DNA of 64,000 nucleotides from Cyclobacteriaceae bacterium (GCA_020832305.1 JAFIEV010000044.1:1-64000); one strand, 5' to 3'. Counted from the first letter of the stretch, positions 43,740 through 52,777 are shown. A program made the numbers and translations. The notes: generated from the letters alone by a model not told the origin.

Positions 43740-44636
43740 ATGACCATGAAGCCATTGCTAGAAAAATTAAGCCAGCCTGTAAATGGTTCTTTCGTTTTGC
43801 AGAAGGATATATATCCCTATTATCCCACTCCCTGGCATTACCATCCCGAGCTTGAGCTGGTTTTGGTAGTTAAAAGCCGCGGACGAAGGATTGTCGGGGA
43901 CAGTATGGAAGAATTTTCAGATGGTGATTTGGTTTTTATCGGACCTAATTTGCCACATGCCTACCGCAACCACGACATCTACTATGAAGGGAGAAAAGAA
44001 TTGGCAGCAGAGGCCATCGTCATTCATTTCAAAAGGGAATTTTTAGGCGATGCATTTTTATCGTTGCCCGAAATAAACAACATTCATAAGCTCTTTCAGC
44101 AATCGGTCTATGGCATGCAGATAACAGGTACGTTGAGATACTCTATAGCAAACAGGATGGAGGCAATGCTCAGCATGCGGCCAACCCGCAGATTGTTCAG
44201 TTTATTGGAAATTCTGGATGAACTTTCAGTGAGCCGTGAATACAGGTTGCTGGCCAGCGCAGGTTTTGTTCAAAATTTACAAACCGGCGGCAAAGAGCGA
44301 TTGCCTCAGGTTTATGAATTTCTAATGAAGCACTTCAGAGAGGATGTGAAGCTGGAAGATGTTGCTGCCAGGGCCAATATGACACCTCAGGCCTTCTGTC
44401 GCTTTTTCAAGGCCCGTACACGCAAAACCTTCACCGAGTTCATTAACGAACTCAGGATAGGTTATGCATGCAAATTGCTGGAAGAAGACCAAAACAATAT
44501 TTCAGAAATTTGTTTTGCCGCAGGTTACAACAATCTCTCTAATTTCAACCGTCAATTCCTTCGTTTAAAGGGCTCTTCACCGGGGAAGTATCGAAAATCG
44601 AGACTTCAGGGACGCCAGATGGATGGCAGGAAATAG
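43740..44636 (+). CDS. AraC family transcriptional regulator
   Basis: A 298-residue regulator. The N-terminal cupin domain opens with PYYPTPWHYHPELELVLVV and includes GDLVFIGPNLPHAYRN, a sugar-sensing fold. The C-terminal double HTH has VKLEDVAARANMTPQAFCRFFK and ISEICFAAGYNNLSNFNRQF. It is divergent from the six-gene sugar operon and so likely its activator. Another ATG lies six bases inside. The gene converges with the next one, 6 bp away. Confidence 0.93.
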   Translation: MTMKPLLEKLSQPVNGSFVLQKDIYPYYPTPWHYHPELELVLVVKSRGRRIVGDSMEEFSDGDLVFIGPNLPHAYRNHDIYYEGRKELAAEAIVIHFKREFLGDAFLSLPEINNIHKLFQQSVYGMQITGTLRYSIANRMEAMLSMRPTRRLFSLLEILDELSVSREYRLLASAGFVQNLQTGGKERLPQVYEFLMKHFREDVKLEDVAARANMTPQAFCRFFKARTRKTFTEFINELRIGYACKLLEEDQNNISEICFAAGYNNLSNFNRQFLRLKGSSPGKYRKSRLQGRQMDGRK

Positions 44637-44642
44637 TGGCAA

Positions 44643-45314
44643 TTATGCCTGGTCGGATGTTTTTTGCTTAAACAATTCCCTGGCCTGATCAACCCAATGG
44701 TCTCTCGCTATTCTGCCCGGAAAAAATTCTATGGCTGTATTTACTTTTTCCATCAGGTCTTCGTCAAATTGGGTTATTTGTTCAAAGGTATAAATACCCA
44801 TGGCATTGAGTTTTTCTTCGATAAATTTACCCACGCCACTTATGCGTTTCAGGTCATCTTTCTCGGAAGCAGTGGCCTGTTTTACTTTGGTGCCCAGGGC
44901 GGAGGCAAATGATGCTCTGGCACTATCAGCTGCTCCTTTTTTTGTAACTGCGTCTTTTGCAGATTTAATCTTCTCCTGACATACACTTAGTAATTTAACA
45001 GTTTGCTCCAATTCCCCGTTTTTATCTTTTAGTTGTTTTTCAAGCAGCTCGATGTCAGCAATTGATTTTTGACGGGCATTATCAAGCGTAAACTGAAGTT
45101 CCTCGCGGTCTTTTTCCAGATTTGAGTACTTTAGTTTCCATTCTGCATTTTGTGCATTGGCACTTTCCAGGGAGGCTTCCAATTCTTTTGAAATCTTGCG
45201 CCAATACCACCATGCAGTTATAAAACCAATAATAAAAGCGACAAACAGGAAAAGCAATACCAGTATACTGTCTCTGGCAGATAACTGGCTGAACAGGTCT
45301 GTGAAAAAATTCAT
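44643..45314 (-). CDS. membrane-anchored coiled-coil protein with helix-hairpin-helix end
   Basis: A 223-residue protein. One N-terminal membrane helix (about residues 17-40, ILVLLFLFVAFIIGFITAWW) is followed by a long coiled coil (about 42-115) and a C-terminal domain DDLKRISGVGKFIEEKLNAMGIYTFEQITQF, the helix-hairpin-helix-like motif shared with the C-termini of some ribosomal-L21 and NADH-dehydrogenase-related proteins. Its role is unknown; an envelope scaffold is possible. It lies 20 bp behind an OmpA-type gene and is probably in one operon with it. Confidence 0.8.
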   Translation of the reverse strand: MNFFTDLFSQLSARDSILVLLFLFVAFIIGFITAWWYWRKISKELEASLESANAQNAEWKLKYSNLEKDREELQFTLDNARQKSIADIELLEKQLKDKNGELEQTVKLLSVCQEKIKSAKDAVTKKGAADSARASFASALGTKVKQATASEKDDLKRISGVGKFIEEKLNAMGIYTFEQITQFDEDLMEKVNTAIEFFPGRIARDHWVDQARELFKQKTSDQA

Positions 45315-45333
45315 AGGATAGTTATTTAGGTTT

Positions 45334-45894
45334 TTATTCGGTTAAAGATATTTGTACTCGTCGATTACGTGCGCGACCATCGGCAGTTGAATTATCAGCA
45401 AGCGGCTCTGAACTACCTGCAGAGAAGGTTTCAATAGGATTGGTAATTCCGGCCGATTTCAGGTATTGGCCTACTGCCCTGGCGCGGTCATAACCCAATT
45501 GCGTATTGATGTCAGGATTGCCTGTATTATCGGTATGCCCGGTTATTCGCAATTTGATTTGAGGGTTTTTACTGAGATAAGTTTTAAGTTCCTGAGCATA
45601 CGTATTAAAACCCTGATCCGGACTGAATGCAGCACTTCCAACTCCAAACAAAAGATCGCCTGCCACCATCTCAGGTGCTTTAACCACAGGTTCATGTGTG
45701 GTTTCTTTAACCGCCTCGGTCTCATCTGTTTTTTTTATTTCAGGCTGAGTAATTTGCTTCTCTTTGGATGATGGGGGAATTAAAGCTGATGTTTCAGACG
45801 CAGCACATGCCTCTTTTATTTTACAGACATACCAATATCTGCAAGGGATGGCCCATAATAGAAAAATCATGAAGCCGGTTAAAATTACTTTCAT
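45334..45894 (-). CDS. OmpA family peptidoglycan-binding protein
   Basis: A 186-residue protein. A hydrophobic N-terminus (ILTGFMIFLLWAIPC) serves as membrane anchor, a Glu/Thr-rich linker spans about 35-75, and an OmpA C-terminal domain follows with IKLRITGHTDNTGNPD, QLGYDRARAVGQYLK and GRARNRRVQI, the residues that grip diaminopimelate. It links membrane to peptidoglycan. Paired with the coiled-coil HhH gene downstream. Confidence 0.9.
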   Translation of the reverse strand: MKVILTGFMIFLLWAIPCRYWYVCKIKEACAASETSALIPPSSKEKQITQPEIKKTDETEAVKETTHEPVVKAPEMVAGDLLFGVGSAAFSPDQGFNTYAQELKTYLSKNPQIKLRITGHTDNTGNPDINTQLGYDRARAVGQYLKSAGITNPIETFSAGSSEPLADNSTADGRARNRRVQISLTE

Positions 45895-46017
45895 AGGTGG
45901 CAGTATAAAGTGAAAAAATAAGTATTAAATGGCTAAATGCATATTGGGAATTTTTTTATATTTCTCCAACCATTTTTTGTTAAATATTTCATATACAAGC
46001 CCTTTAAATGTATAAAT

Positions 46018-46995
46018 ATGAAGTTTAGGCAGTCTTTACCCCTGATATTACTATTTTATCTGCTAATTCCTTTCACAATGGCACAACCTGTACGCGTAAT
46101 ACTCGACACCGACATCGACTCAGATGTAGACGATGTGGGCGCACTGGCGATGCTGCATACCCTTATGGATTACAATCGGGTTGAATTGTTGGCTGTAGTG
46201 GTAACCAGTGATGATCCTTATGCCCCTGCCTGTACAGACGTCATTAATCATTACTTTGGCAGACCAGGGATTCCTATAGGGGTAGAAAGAGGAATTGAAT
46301 TGAAGCATTTTTCCAGATACACCCGGCAGATTTCTGAAGAATTTCCATCCCGGATCAAGGATTATAATGATGCTGAAGATGCAGTAGGTCTGTACCGGCG
46401 GATATTGGCCAATGAGCCGGATTCGAGTGTGGTGATTATTAGCATTGGGCATCTCACCAATTTTGCTGCATTGCTATTATCGGAAGGGGATCAATACAGT
46501 GCACTAAGCGGTAAGGATCTTGCTGCCAGAAAAGTAAAATTATGGTCATGCATGGGGGGTATGTTCCCGGAAGGAAAAGAAGCCAACTTTTACAGACCCG
46601 ATCCCGCTTCAACGGCTATTGCCCTAGAACATTGGAAAGGCAAGGTTGTATTTGCCGGCTGGGAATTGGGCAATGCCATTATCACCGGTGGCATGTTTCT
46701 GAAAAAAATGCTTTCTGAAAAAAGTCCGGTCTGGAGATCCTATGAATTGTACAATAATTTTTCGGGCAGGCAAAGTTGGGACCAGGCATCTGTATTGTAT
46801 GCCATTTCTCCTGACAAAGGTTACTGGACTTTAGAAGAGCAGGGCTACTGTGAGGTATTTGAAGATGGTAGTAACCGCTGGGTCAGCAATGGTCAAAAAG
46901 GAAATCATGCCTACCTCAGGGAAAAGCTCGACCCGGCAGAAATAGCAAAGATCATCGATGCCTTGATGACGGGCATCTATCGGGATGAGTTCTGA
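46018..46995 (+). CDS. secreted nucleoside hydrolase-family protein
   Basis: A 325-residue protein starting at MKFRQSLPL; a reading from 45937 would lack a signal. The signal peptide ends at TMAQ. The calcium-binding N-terminal signature RVILDTDIDSDVDDVGAL is diagnostic of inosine-uridine nucleoside hydrolases. Later VIISIGHLTNFAALL and the NAIITGG/QASVLYAI segments fit the fold. It splits the N-glycosidic bond of nucleosides, or a related glycoside, in the periplasm. Confidence 0.9.
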   Translation: MKFRQSLPLILLFYLLIPFTMAQPVRVILDTDIDSDVDDVGALAMLHTLMDYNRVELLAVVVTSDDPYAPACTDVINHYFGRPGIPIGVERGIELKHFSRYTRQISEEFPSRIKDYNDAEDAVGLYRRILANEPDSSVVIISIGHLTNFAALLLSEGDQYSALSGKDLAARKVKLWSCMGGMFPEGKEANFYRPDPASTAIALEHWKGKVVFAGWELGNAIITGGMFLKKMLSEKSPVWRSYELYNNFSGRQSWDQASVLYAISPDKGYWTLEEQGYCEVFEDGSNRWVSNGQKGNHAYLREKLDPAEIAKIIDALMTGIYRDEF

Positions 46996-47014
46996 TGCTT
47001 CAACTTGTCTATTG

Positions 47015-47203
47015 ATTGGTGATCTAATAAAAGAAGAGCGCCGGTTAGCTAAGATGACTCAAGAAGAACTTGCATAGAAAACAAGATAGAAAAAAAGCTT
47101 TATCTCCAGAATAGAAAATGGGAAAAGTGATATTCAACTTTCAACCCTTTACAGGATTTTAGAAATTGGTTTAAGAAAGAGAATATCATTGACAATAGAA
47201 TAA
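47015..47203 (+). pseudogene. decayed XRE/HigA-type antitoxin with two in-frame TAG codons
   Basis: One frame reads IGDLIKEERRLAKMTQEELA, TAG, KTR, TAG, then KKSFISRIENGKSDIQLSTL and YRILEIGLRKRISLTIE to TAA. This is the HTH_3 fold of HigA-like antitoxins, whose usual sequence at the break is LAEKxGTKKSYIS. The two nonsense codons fall in the loop between helices 2 and 3. No start ATG in frame and no toxin gene beside it, so it is a relic. About 150 bp of unassigned sequence follow. Confidence 0.8.
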
Positions 47204-47360
47204 AAGTAAAGCACAACATCACCTTGGATACTGTGGGACCCTACCAAGTAACTATAAAAATCAGTGCCTTTAAGAAATTAGATTTAAGCTTTAAGATTAG
47301 CAATCCAAATGTCCGGTGTCTTCAAGATGAATCGCGTAAGGAGCTGGCTTAGGCCAATAA

Positions 47361-47798
47361 CTATTTCAAGGCCTGCACCTTAAAGCCGATAATCTTTTTC
47401 AATGCAGACAGTGACTCTTCCTGATCTATATCGATGATCCAGGGTATCAACTTGCCTATGTTGCCGGTTTGACCAAAAGCTGACTTGATTTCAGCAGAAA
47501 CATCTAAATCTTCAACACCACTCCGGTGTTTTTCGGTGAAATAAAAGCCGGCTTTTATATAACCCTCCCAAAGTGAAAGCCAGAAAACGGTTTTCTTATT
47601 ATGGGTGACTTTACCAAGCCAGGCTTTGCCATCTTTGTAATAACGCCATTCGAGGTTGAGGCCTGCTGACTTTAGATTAAGTAACAATAACTGGTATAAG
47701 TCATACAGTTTTTCACCCAGGCTTTGTGCTATGATATCTTCAAAAGGGAATGTCTGTTCATCCCTAAGTAATTGAAGAGGTACTGATGAAGTTGCCAT
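47361..47798 (-). CDS. DUF3788 family protein
   Basis: A 145-residue cytoplasmic protein with the DUF3788 pattern: LEWRYYKDGKAWLGKVTHNKKTVFWLSLWEGYIKAGFYFTEK in the middle, and a helical start and end. Homologues are small stand-alone proteins of unknown function, with weak resemblance to the YdhG/DUF1801 type. It sits next to an XRE relic and a gene-free block, so the area appears accessory. Confidence 0.85.
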   Translation of the reverse strand: MATSSVPLQLLRDEQTFPFEDIIAQSLGEKLYDLYQLLLLNLKSAGLNLEWRYYKDGKAWLGKVTHNKKTVFWLSLWEGYIKAGFYFTEKHRSGVEDLDVSAEIKSAFGQTGNIGKLIPWIIDIDQEESLSALKKIIGFKVQALK

Positions 47799-47838
47799 TT
47801 TTCTGAATTTGAATAAAAATTACTCAATTTGGCTTTAC

Positions 47839-47895
47839 AAAAAAAGTTTGTCTCACTATAAATTTTCAGGAAAGTAGGGTAAAACAATTCAACAA
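47839..47895. repeat. 57-bp imperfect direct repeat, copy A
   Basis: Begins AAAAAAGTTTGTCTCAC, continues ATTTTCAGGAAAGTAGGGTA and ends CAATTCAACAAA. Copy B is at 49176-49233, same orientation. Confidence 0.7.
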
Positions 47896-48061
47896 AGTCG
47901 TTGATCTTCCGTGCTTCCTATTCAAAGTTAATTAAACGAATAATATGCAAATAAAGGGGAATAATGAATACAAGTGACTTGTTTCATGAAATGGTAAAAG
48001 CAGATTTATTTAATATCCATAGTAGAAAAGATGTGCAGCCTGTCAATTCCAATGGTTTTCT

Positions 48062-48093
48062 GTTACTTTTTTGCTTCAGGTCAAAAAAGTAAC
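48062..48093. repeat. hairpin GTTACTTTTTTG / CAAAAAAGTAAC
   Basis: Perfect 12-bp arms with an 8-nt loop (CTTCAGGT), followed by CAAAAAACCCCGCCGCTCC. A common intergenic repeat type in Bacteroidota. No protein-coding role seen. Confidence 0.65.
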
Positions 48094-48696
48094 CAAAAAA
48101 CCCCGCCGCTCCACAGCACTGACCTAAAATGAAGGCCCAACCCGCCGAAAATAAAACTCGCTGCGCTCAAACATTGTTTTCTTCCTTCCCAACCCTTCGC
48201 CTTCATTTTTTAACGGTCAGTTCTGCAAGGAGGATTCATCCTGCTAAGTACAAGCTTTCTCAGCATCCTGCTATAAATGGGCTTTAGAATTATAGAAATT
48301 GAATTTCTTCACATCTATAATCAGGTGTTATTGATGCTTTTTTGTTTACGTTGTTCTGAAGGGCAATTTTGAGGAGTTTTCGTTGAAAATGCCAATGACA
48401 TGGAAGGGATGCCGTACGTTCGCTGGCTTGACTGTAAGCTCAAAAAGATTGTAAAACCATACAATTCCCATTGATTAACGTTATGTTAATAATTGCCAGA
48501 ATGTAGTCCCCCTTTCCCGAACATTCGTCCGGGACATGTAACGGGGGATTCAGGGAGATGTCATAAAAAACCACCCAAAAACCCTATATACCCACTTGTT
48601 CACAAGCCATCGCTATTGCGCGCGTGCCATATTTTACCTTTCAATATGACAATATTCTATTTTGTCATTCGATCACTTATCTTAATAAATCCAATA

Positions 48697-48775
48697 GCTG
48701 GCGCAAGTCCCTACTATGCATGCGGGCTGGTGCGACTTCTGCCCTAACTAATGATAAATCGGGTTTGCAACCCGG
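48697..48775. repeat. dispersed repeat zone with CGGGTT-TGC-AACCCG hairpin
   Basis: GCTGGCGCAAGTCCCT (48697-48712) recurs at 62259-62274. CGGGTT-TGC-AACCCG (48760-48774) is a 6-3-6 hairpin with the same TGC loop as 36220-36240. Confidence 0.55.
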
Positions 48776-49175
48776 TCCTGAATGTAAAAATATATAAGTA
48801 TACCGCAGTTTGCGCCTCCCGAAAACTTTGACGATCCGCGTTAGCTCATGATATAATCAAAGTTGATAACGACCCTCCCCATTGTCGGTGTTTTAACCAA
48901 CAATTCGAAATCCGGTATGCCTTAAAACAGTGATGATGCTGGCGTATATTATCTGGCATAGTTTTTCAATTATTATATGCTTATTTCAAGACATTTAAAA
49001 ACCCATAAGAATGTAAAAATATTTTACTTGAAATATTTAAAAGCGGGTTTAATCAATGTCCTGAATGTTATAAAAGGCGGGTTTAGTATCTACTGGCTTT
49101 CTATTACTTTTTTAATTCTGGTTAGTCAGAATGTAACATTAAATTTTTGATATATGGAAAATGCAACCTATTTCT

Positions 49176-49233
49176 AAAAAAGTTTGTCCCACAATATACA
49201 TTCAGGAAATTAGAGTAAAATCATTCAACAAAC
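49176..49233. repeat. 57-bp imperfect direct repeat, copy B
   Basis: Begins AAAAAAGTTTGTCCCAC and ends TCATTCAACAAACC. It lies 60 bp beyond the stop of the M23-like gene. Confidence 0.7.
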
Positions 49234-49294
49234 CAGGCGCTTTTCAGCGTGCCCAGATTATTTATGCTTTAGTACTAGAGCCACATATCAAAAA

Positions 49295-51328
49295 TCACTC
49301 TGAATCTATTCGTTCAAATACCAGGGCATCGAGGTAGATCTGGCCAGTGCTACCCTCTGTGATCACGTCCACATAGCTATCCTTACCTCCAAAAAGTTTA
49401 AAGGTGCCGATAATGCGATCCTTTTTGGGATCCCAGTACACTTCCTTCAGACCATCTGTGGTATTTATTTGCAAATGAATTATTCCTGCTGGTATTTCAG
49501 AAAATGCCGGTTCGAAGCTGGCCTTTTCATTCATAGAGATTTTGTAGGTACCTTCTCGCAATTCCGGCTGATAACGGGCAATTCCCTGCACATCATCACC
49601 ACCCGCCCAGAAAGAAACCGTGCCATATCCTTTGAGGAAAGCCTGGTCATAAGGCTCTTCAACCCAATAGAAGCCAGAAGGGTAAAATAGGGCTTCCTTG
49701 TCATCGACCACTACCCTGTTTTGCGGGCGGATGCTTCTTTCCGGGGCCATTGCCTTAACGTACACATGTTGGCTGATGCCACTGCTTTCAGACCAAAAAC
49801 GAATTCTGGCCTGGTATTCTCCATATGCATTAGAAAGTTTTTCTTTTATTAGCAGAACCTGTAGTTTATTGTCAGTCCTTTTCAATTCAATCCAATCCTC
49901 ATAATGCAAGTATTCCACCTCATATTGTAAAGTTTGCAAGGTTGCAGGGTCTCCCTCGAAAGTGAGGGTTTTGGGATGCGGGCTATAATCTGAATCTTTC
50001 CTGAAGAAAAAATGCAGCTTATTGTTTACATGCATTGATTCCTTTCCGTAGGTTTCTGTCTCTGCGGTTGTTTTAAGCATGCAATCAAAAGGATCATTAG
50101 ACGCTACTTTAAAATAATGCTGAGTCGCCTTACCGGCAAGCACACTGATATGCTGATTCACGGTTGCTGTATCGGCACCATTGGTGATGGTTAAGCTTAC
50201 CACATGCATCCCTTCATGAAGAAATGTATGTTCAGCCTTTGGCCCTTCGTACATGGAACCATCATTTACAGACCAGAAATATTGCAGTTCAGGCCCATGG
50301 AGCCCTATTGATGAAAACTCAGCATTAAGCAATAGTTTTTCACCCACCTTTACGGGGTTTAAGGCATTCATCACTGCCCTGATTTGGTTGCTTTGCTTTT
50401 TGTTGTTTTCAAAGATCTTCCAGAAAATCATCCAGGGATCAAGCGCCATGCTTATGCCATCATTTTCCCAGATGAAATAAAAATGAATATGCGGGTAGGT
50501 CCCGTAATGCACACCACCCACAGTTCCATATAATGTTCCTTGTGATAGCGGGGTATGTTGCTCTACCAGCAACTGAACCATATGGTGGGTTCTCAGTATC
50601 CATTTTTCTCCATTGGGCCATGTCTTAATGCCCATCCATCGGTTGTTGTTATCTCCTTTTTCAAGGGAGTTGAAATAGTATTGATCATCAAAGTCGATGG
50701 GTGCCCACAACATTGTATTGTTGGGAATGTTGACATCCAGTCCGTTGTGGGCTTCTGTTTTTAAATATCCGCCAAGCCAGGAATTTGCACCGGTATATGA
50801 CTCCTTAATGGACAGGAAATTGCTGGGGTTGGGGTACCAGGGGCGCATTACCTGACTGGCGAAATCGTCTTCATATTCGATGAATGCAAAACGGGCATCT
50901 TTCTTTGGGTATGCTGAGCCTCCGGTTGAGCCATGATTGTCGTAAATAAAATCATTCATGTCTTTAACAGCATCAAAGAAGAAAGTGACACCATTGATAT
51001 GCCATGGTTCGTAATACGATTGCTGGGCGGAAACAATCCTGATCAGATCTAATTCCTGACCCTCTGAAGCAATTTTACAGTGCATGCGGTATACGATACC
51101 ACTTTGATAGCGGTTATCGGGGTTTTCAAAGGTAAAAAGTGGATTGGCAGAAGTTTCCAGAAGGGTAAAACTGCGCTGTTGTCCATTTTTAAGCGTATAG
51201 AAAAGGGTGTCTCCTACATGCATTTCCACCGCTTTCAGATAGCCATCTGAAAGGAAGCGGTAAGTAGCTGTATACCCAACAGAAGGTAGAATCAACAGCA
51301 AATAGAAAAAAATAATCCGGGTATACAT
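49295..51328 (-). CDS. secreted M23-peptidase-like protein with PKD and golvesin-like domains
   Basis: A 677-residue secreted protein. The ATG at about 51328 is preferred to an upstream GTG; a signal peptide ends near GYTA. An M23-like core has AHNGLDVNIPNNTMLWAPIDFDD near residue 195 and YGTYPHIHFYF near 280, reminiscent of LytM zinc motifs (HxxxD and HxH). A PKD-like Ig domain (about 340-405) follows. The C-terminal part, VVVDDKEALFYPSGFYW to YLDALVFERID, resembles the golvesin/xanthan-lyase carbohydrate-binding domain. A wall-active or polysaccharide-bound peptidase is likely. No operon partner. Confidence 0.72.
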   Translation of the reverse strand: MYTRIIFFYLLLILPSVGYTATYRFLSDGYLKAVEMHVGDTLFYTLKNGQQRSFTLLETSANPLFTFENPDNRYQSGIVYRMHCKIASEGQELDLIRIVSAQQSYYEPWHINGVTFFFDAVKDMNDFIYDNHGSTGGSAYPKKDARFAFIEYEDDFASQVMRPWYPNPSNFLSIKESYTGANSWLGGYLKTEAHNGLDVNIPNNTMLWAPIDFDDQYYFNSLEKGDNNNRWMGIKTWPNGEKWILRTHHMVQLLVEQHTPLSQGTLYGTVGGVHYGTYPHIHFYFIWENDGISMALDPWMIFWKIFENNKKQSNQIRAVMNALNPVKVGEKLLLNAEFSSIGLHGPELQYFWSVNDGSMYEGPKAEHTFLHEGMHVVSLTITNGADTATVNQHISVLAGKATQHYFKVASNDPFDCMLKTTAETETYGKESMHVNNKLHFFFRKDSDYSPHPKTLTFEGDPATLQTLQYEVEYLHYEDWIELKRTDNKLQVLLIKEKLSNAYGEYQARIRFWSESSGISQHVYVKAMAPERSIRPQNRVVVDDKEALFYPSGFYWVEEPYDQAFLKGYGTVSFWAGGDDVQGIARYQPELREGTYKISMNEKASFEPAFSEIPAGIIHLQINTTDGLKEVYWDPKKDRIIGTFKLFGGKDSYVDVITEGSTGQIYLDALVFERIDSE

Positions 51329-51392
51329 ATTCACTTTTAATTAGGGTGTGGTGAAAATCATTTATTCTTGTTGATTTATTTTAATATCTGCG

Positions 51393-51542
51393 CTAAGAGG
51401 TAAGCGAATTGTATCTATTTCCGATGATAGTCCCATCTTTAACCACCACGGCACCGAAAGGTCCCCCTTTATTGTTTCTCATGCCTTCAAAGGTCTTGGT
51501 AAATGCAAGTAAAAGATACTTTTTGTGCTTTGCATTAATCAT
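51393..51542 (-). pseudogene. N-terminal stub of a nucleoside (guanine-type) deaminase
   Basis: A 49-residue reading from ATG at 51542: INAKHKKYLLLAFTKTFEGM, then RNNKGGPFGAVVVKDGTIIGNRYN, stop at 51393. This matches the first 45 residues of the CDA-fold nucleoside deaminases (GGPFGAVVVKDG is typical of guanine deaminase), but the zinc motifs HAE and PCxxC that should follow are absent. It is a truncated remnant between the M23-like gene and the monooxygenase gene. The rest of 51335-51640 shows nothing else. Confidence 0.8.
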
Positions 51543-51640
51543 TTTGTAATTTACTTTTCAACACAGGAATTTAGCAAGGTAAATTCGTATTGCTCGAAAA
51601 AATCACAGAAAAATTATCACATTTAGCAAATAATGATCAA

Positions 51641-52777
51641 TCAAACAGTCAATGCTGGGCTTTTAACCTCGTATAAATGTTGTGTTTGCTTTTTTATAAT
51701 TCGTTCAGGTGTTGATTTTAAAATGACTTTCATGATAGTTTGGCCCAAAGGATGGTGAACCATTTTTCCAAATAGCCATGAATTATTTACCACATAATCG
51801 ACCTTTTTTCTTCGAAAAGATTCAAAAGCCATAAAAGCATCATTTACTGAAGGCTTATTCTTTAGGAAAAAACTGAGATAATATGCATCTTCCATACCCT
51901 GACAAGCCCCTTGCCCCATATTGGGTGTGGTGGCATGGGCAGCATCCCCCATCAGACAAACACCCGATCTATGCCAGGACGGCAGCCTTTTCAAATCTTT
52001 AAGCTCAGCACGATGGATGCCATTTGTATGCAGAATGATTTCAGAGACTACAGCATCAAAGCCTGAAAAAAGATCAGCCAGCTGGCTGACACTCATAGCC
52101 TTAGGAAAATCTTTTCTTCTGGTTACAGCAAACCAATAAACCTGATTATTAGAAATTTGAGAAAATCCAAAGCGAATTTTATCACCCCAAAGTTCTCGCC
52201 CCAAGTTTTGCAGATCCGCCGGGAGTTGAAAAGATGACACGCCCCTCCAACACACCTGCCCGGCGTCCCTCAATTTGGCTTCGGGAAACAACAGATCTCT
52301 TACACTGGAATGAATGCCATCAGCCCCCAAGAGCGCATTAACTTCAATTCTCTTTGTCTCAAATTCAACTAAAATCCGATCTTGCGCTATTTCATGGTTT
52401 TTGTACGGCATCCCCAGTTCTATACTTCCAACCTTCGAAAATTCTTCATATAGTATTTGTTGCAATCGACCCCGATGAATCGCAACCGTTTTGTTGCCAA
52501 ATTCATCTATGACGGTTTTATTTTTAATGTCTTTTACAGAAGTTAAATCAGGACGGCCAATATCTATCCTCTCCAACCGACACCCTGATGTGATAATCCT
52601 TTCTTGCAAACCCAGATATTTCATTATCTGCATGGCATTTGGTTGCAGCCAGATACCTGCCCCAATTTCATTGAGTTGAGGCGCACTTTCATAGACGGTA
52701 CACTCAAAACCAGTTTTTGTTAAAAATAAAGCGGTGGTTAGACCCGTTAATCCTCCACCAATTATGGCTATTTTCAT
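51641..52777 (-). CDS. FAD-dependent aromatic-ring-type monooxygenase
   Basis: A 378-residue class A flavin monooxygenase. The FAD motif is IAIIGGGLTGLTTALFL, the DG motif is LLGADGIHSSVRDLL near residue 155, and VCLMGDAAHATTPNMGQGACQGMED is the GD motif near 285. Members hydroxylate aromatic or polyketide compounds, and some inactivate antibiotics. It is cytoplasmic. A TetR gene is divergent across 54 bp, the usual arrangement for an inducible detoxifying enzyme. Substrate unknown. Confidence 0.9.
   Translation of the reverse strand: MKIAIIGGGLTGLTTALFLTKTGFECTVYESAPQLNEIGAGIWLQPNAMQIMKYLGLQERIITSGCRLERIDIGRPDLTSVKDIKNKTVIDEFGNKTVAIHRGRLQQILYEEFSKVGSIELGMPYKNHEIAQDRILVEFETKRIEVNALLGADGIHSSVRDLLFPEAKLRDAGQVCWRGVSSFQLPADLQNLGRELWGDKIRFGFSQISNNQVYWFAVTRRKDFPKAMSVSQLADLFSGFDAVVSEIILHTNGIHRAELKDLKRLPSWHRSGVCLMGDAAHATTPNMGQGACQGMEDAYYLSFFLKNKPSVNDAFMAFESFRRKKVDYVVNNSWLFGKMVHHPLGQTIMKVILKSTPERIIKKQTQHLYEVKSPALTV

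Larger units (their letters stand above)
47799..49294. other. 1.5-kb block without genes, bounded by direct repeats
   Basis: No reading frame with coding character on either strand. It is framed by two 57-bp imperfect repeats and holds a 12-bp-stem hairpin (48062-48093) followed by a GC-richer section (CCCCGCCGCTCCACAGCACT) of a type seen between genes in many Bacteroidota. It also holds a second repeat zone (48697-48775) sharing GCTGGCGCAAGTCCCT with 62259-62274. Probably a patchwork of inserted non-coding repeats. Confidence 0.6.

Noticed and set aside
47015-47203. TAG codons of the HigA-like frame considered as recoding
   Set aside because: No sign of amber suppression elsewhere; other genes in the window end at TAG, and there is no in-frame start codon, so decay is the simpler reading.
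48493-48747. 84-codon forward frame in the gene-free block
   Set aside because: Composition is not coding-like and it overlaps repeat sequence found elsewhere in the window.
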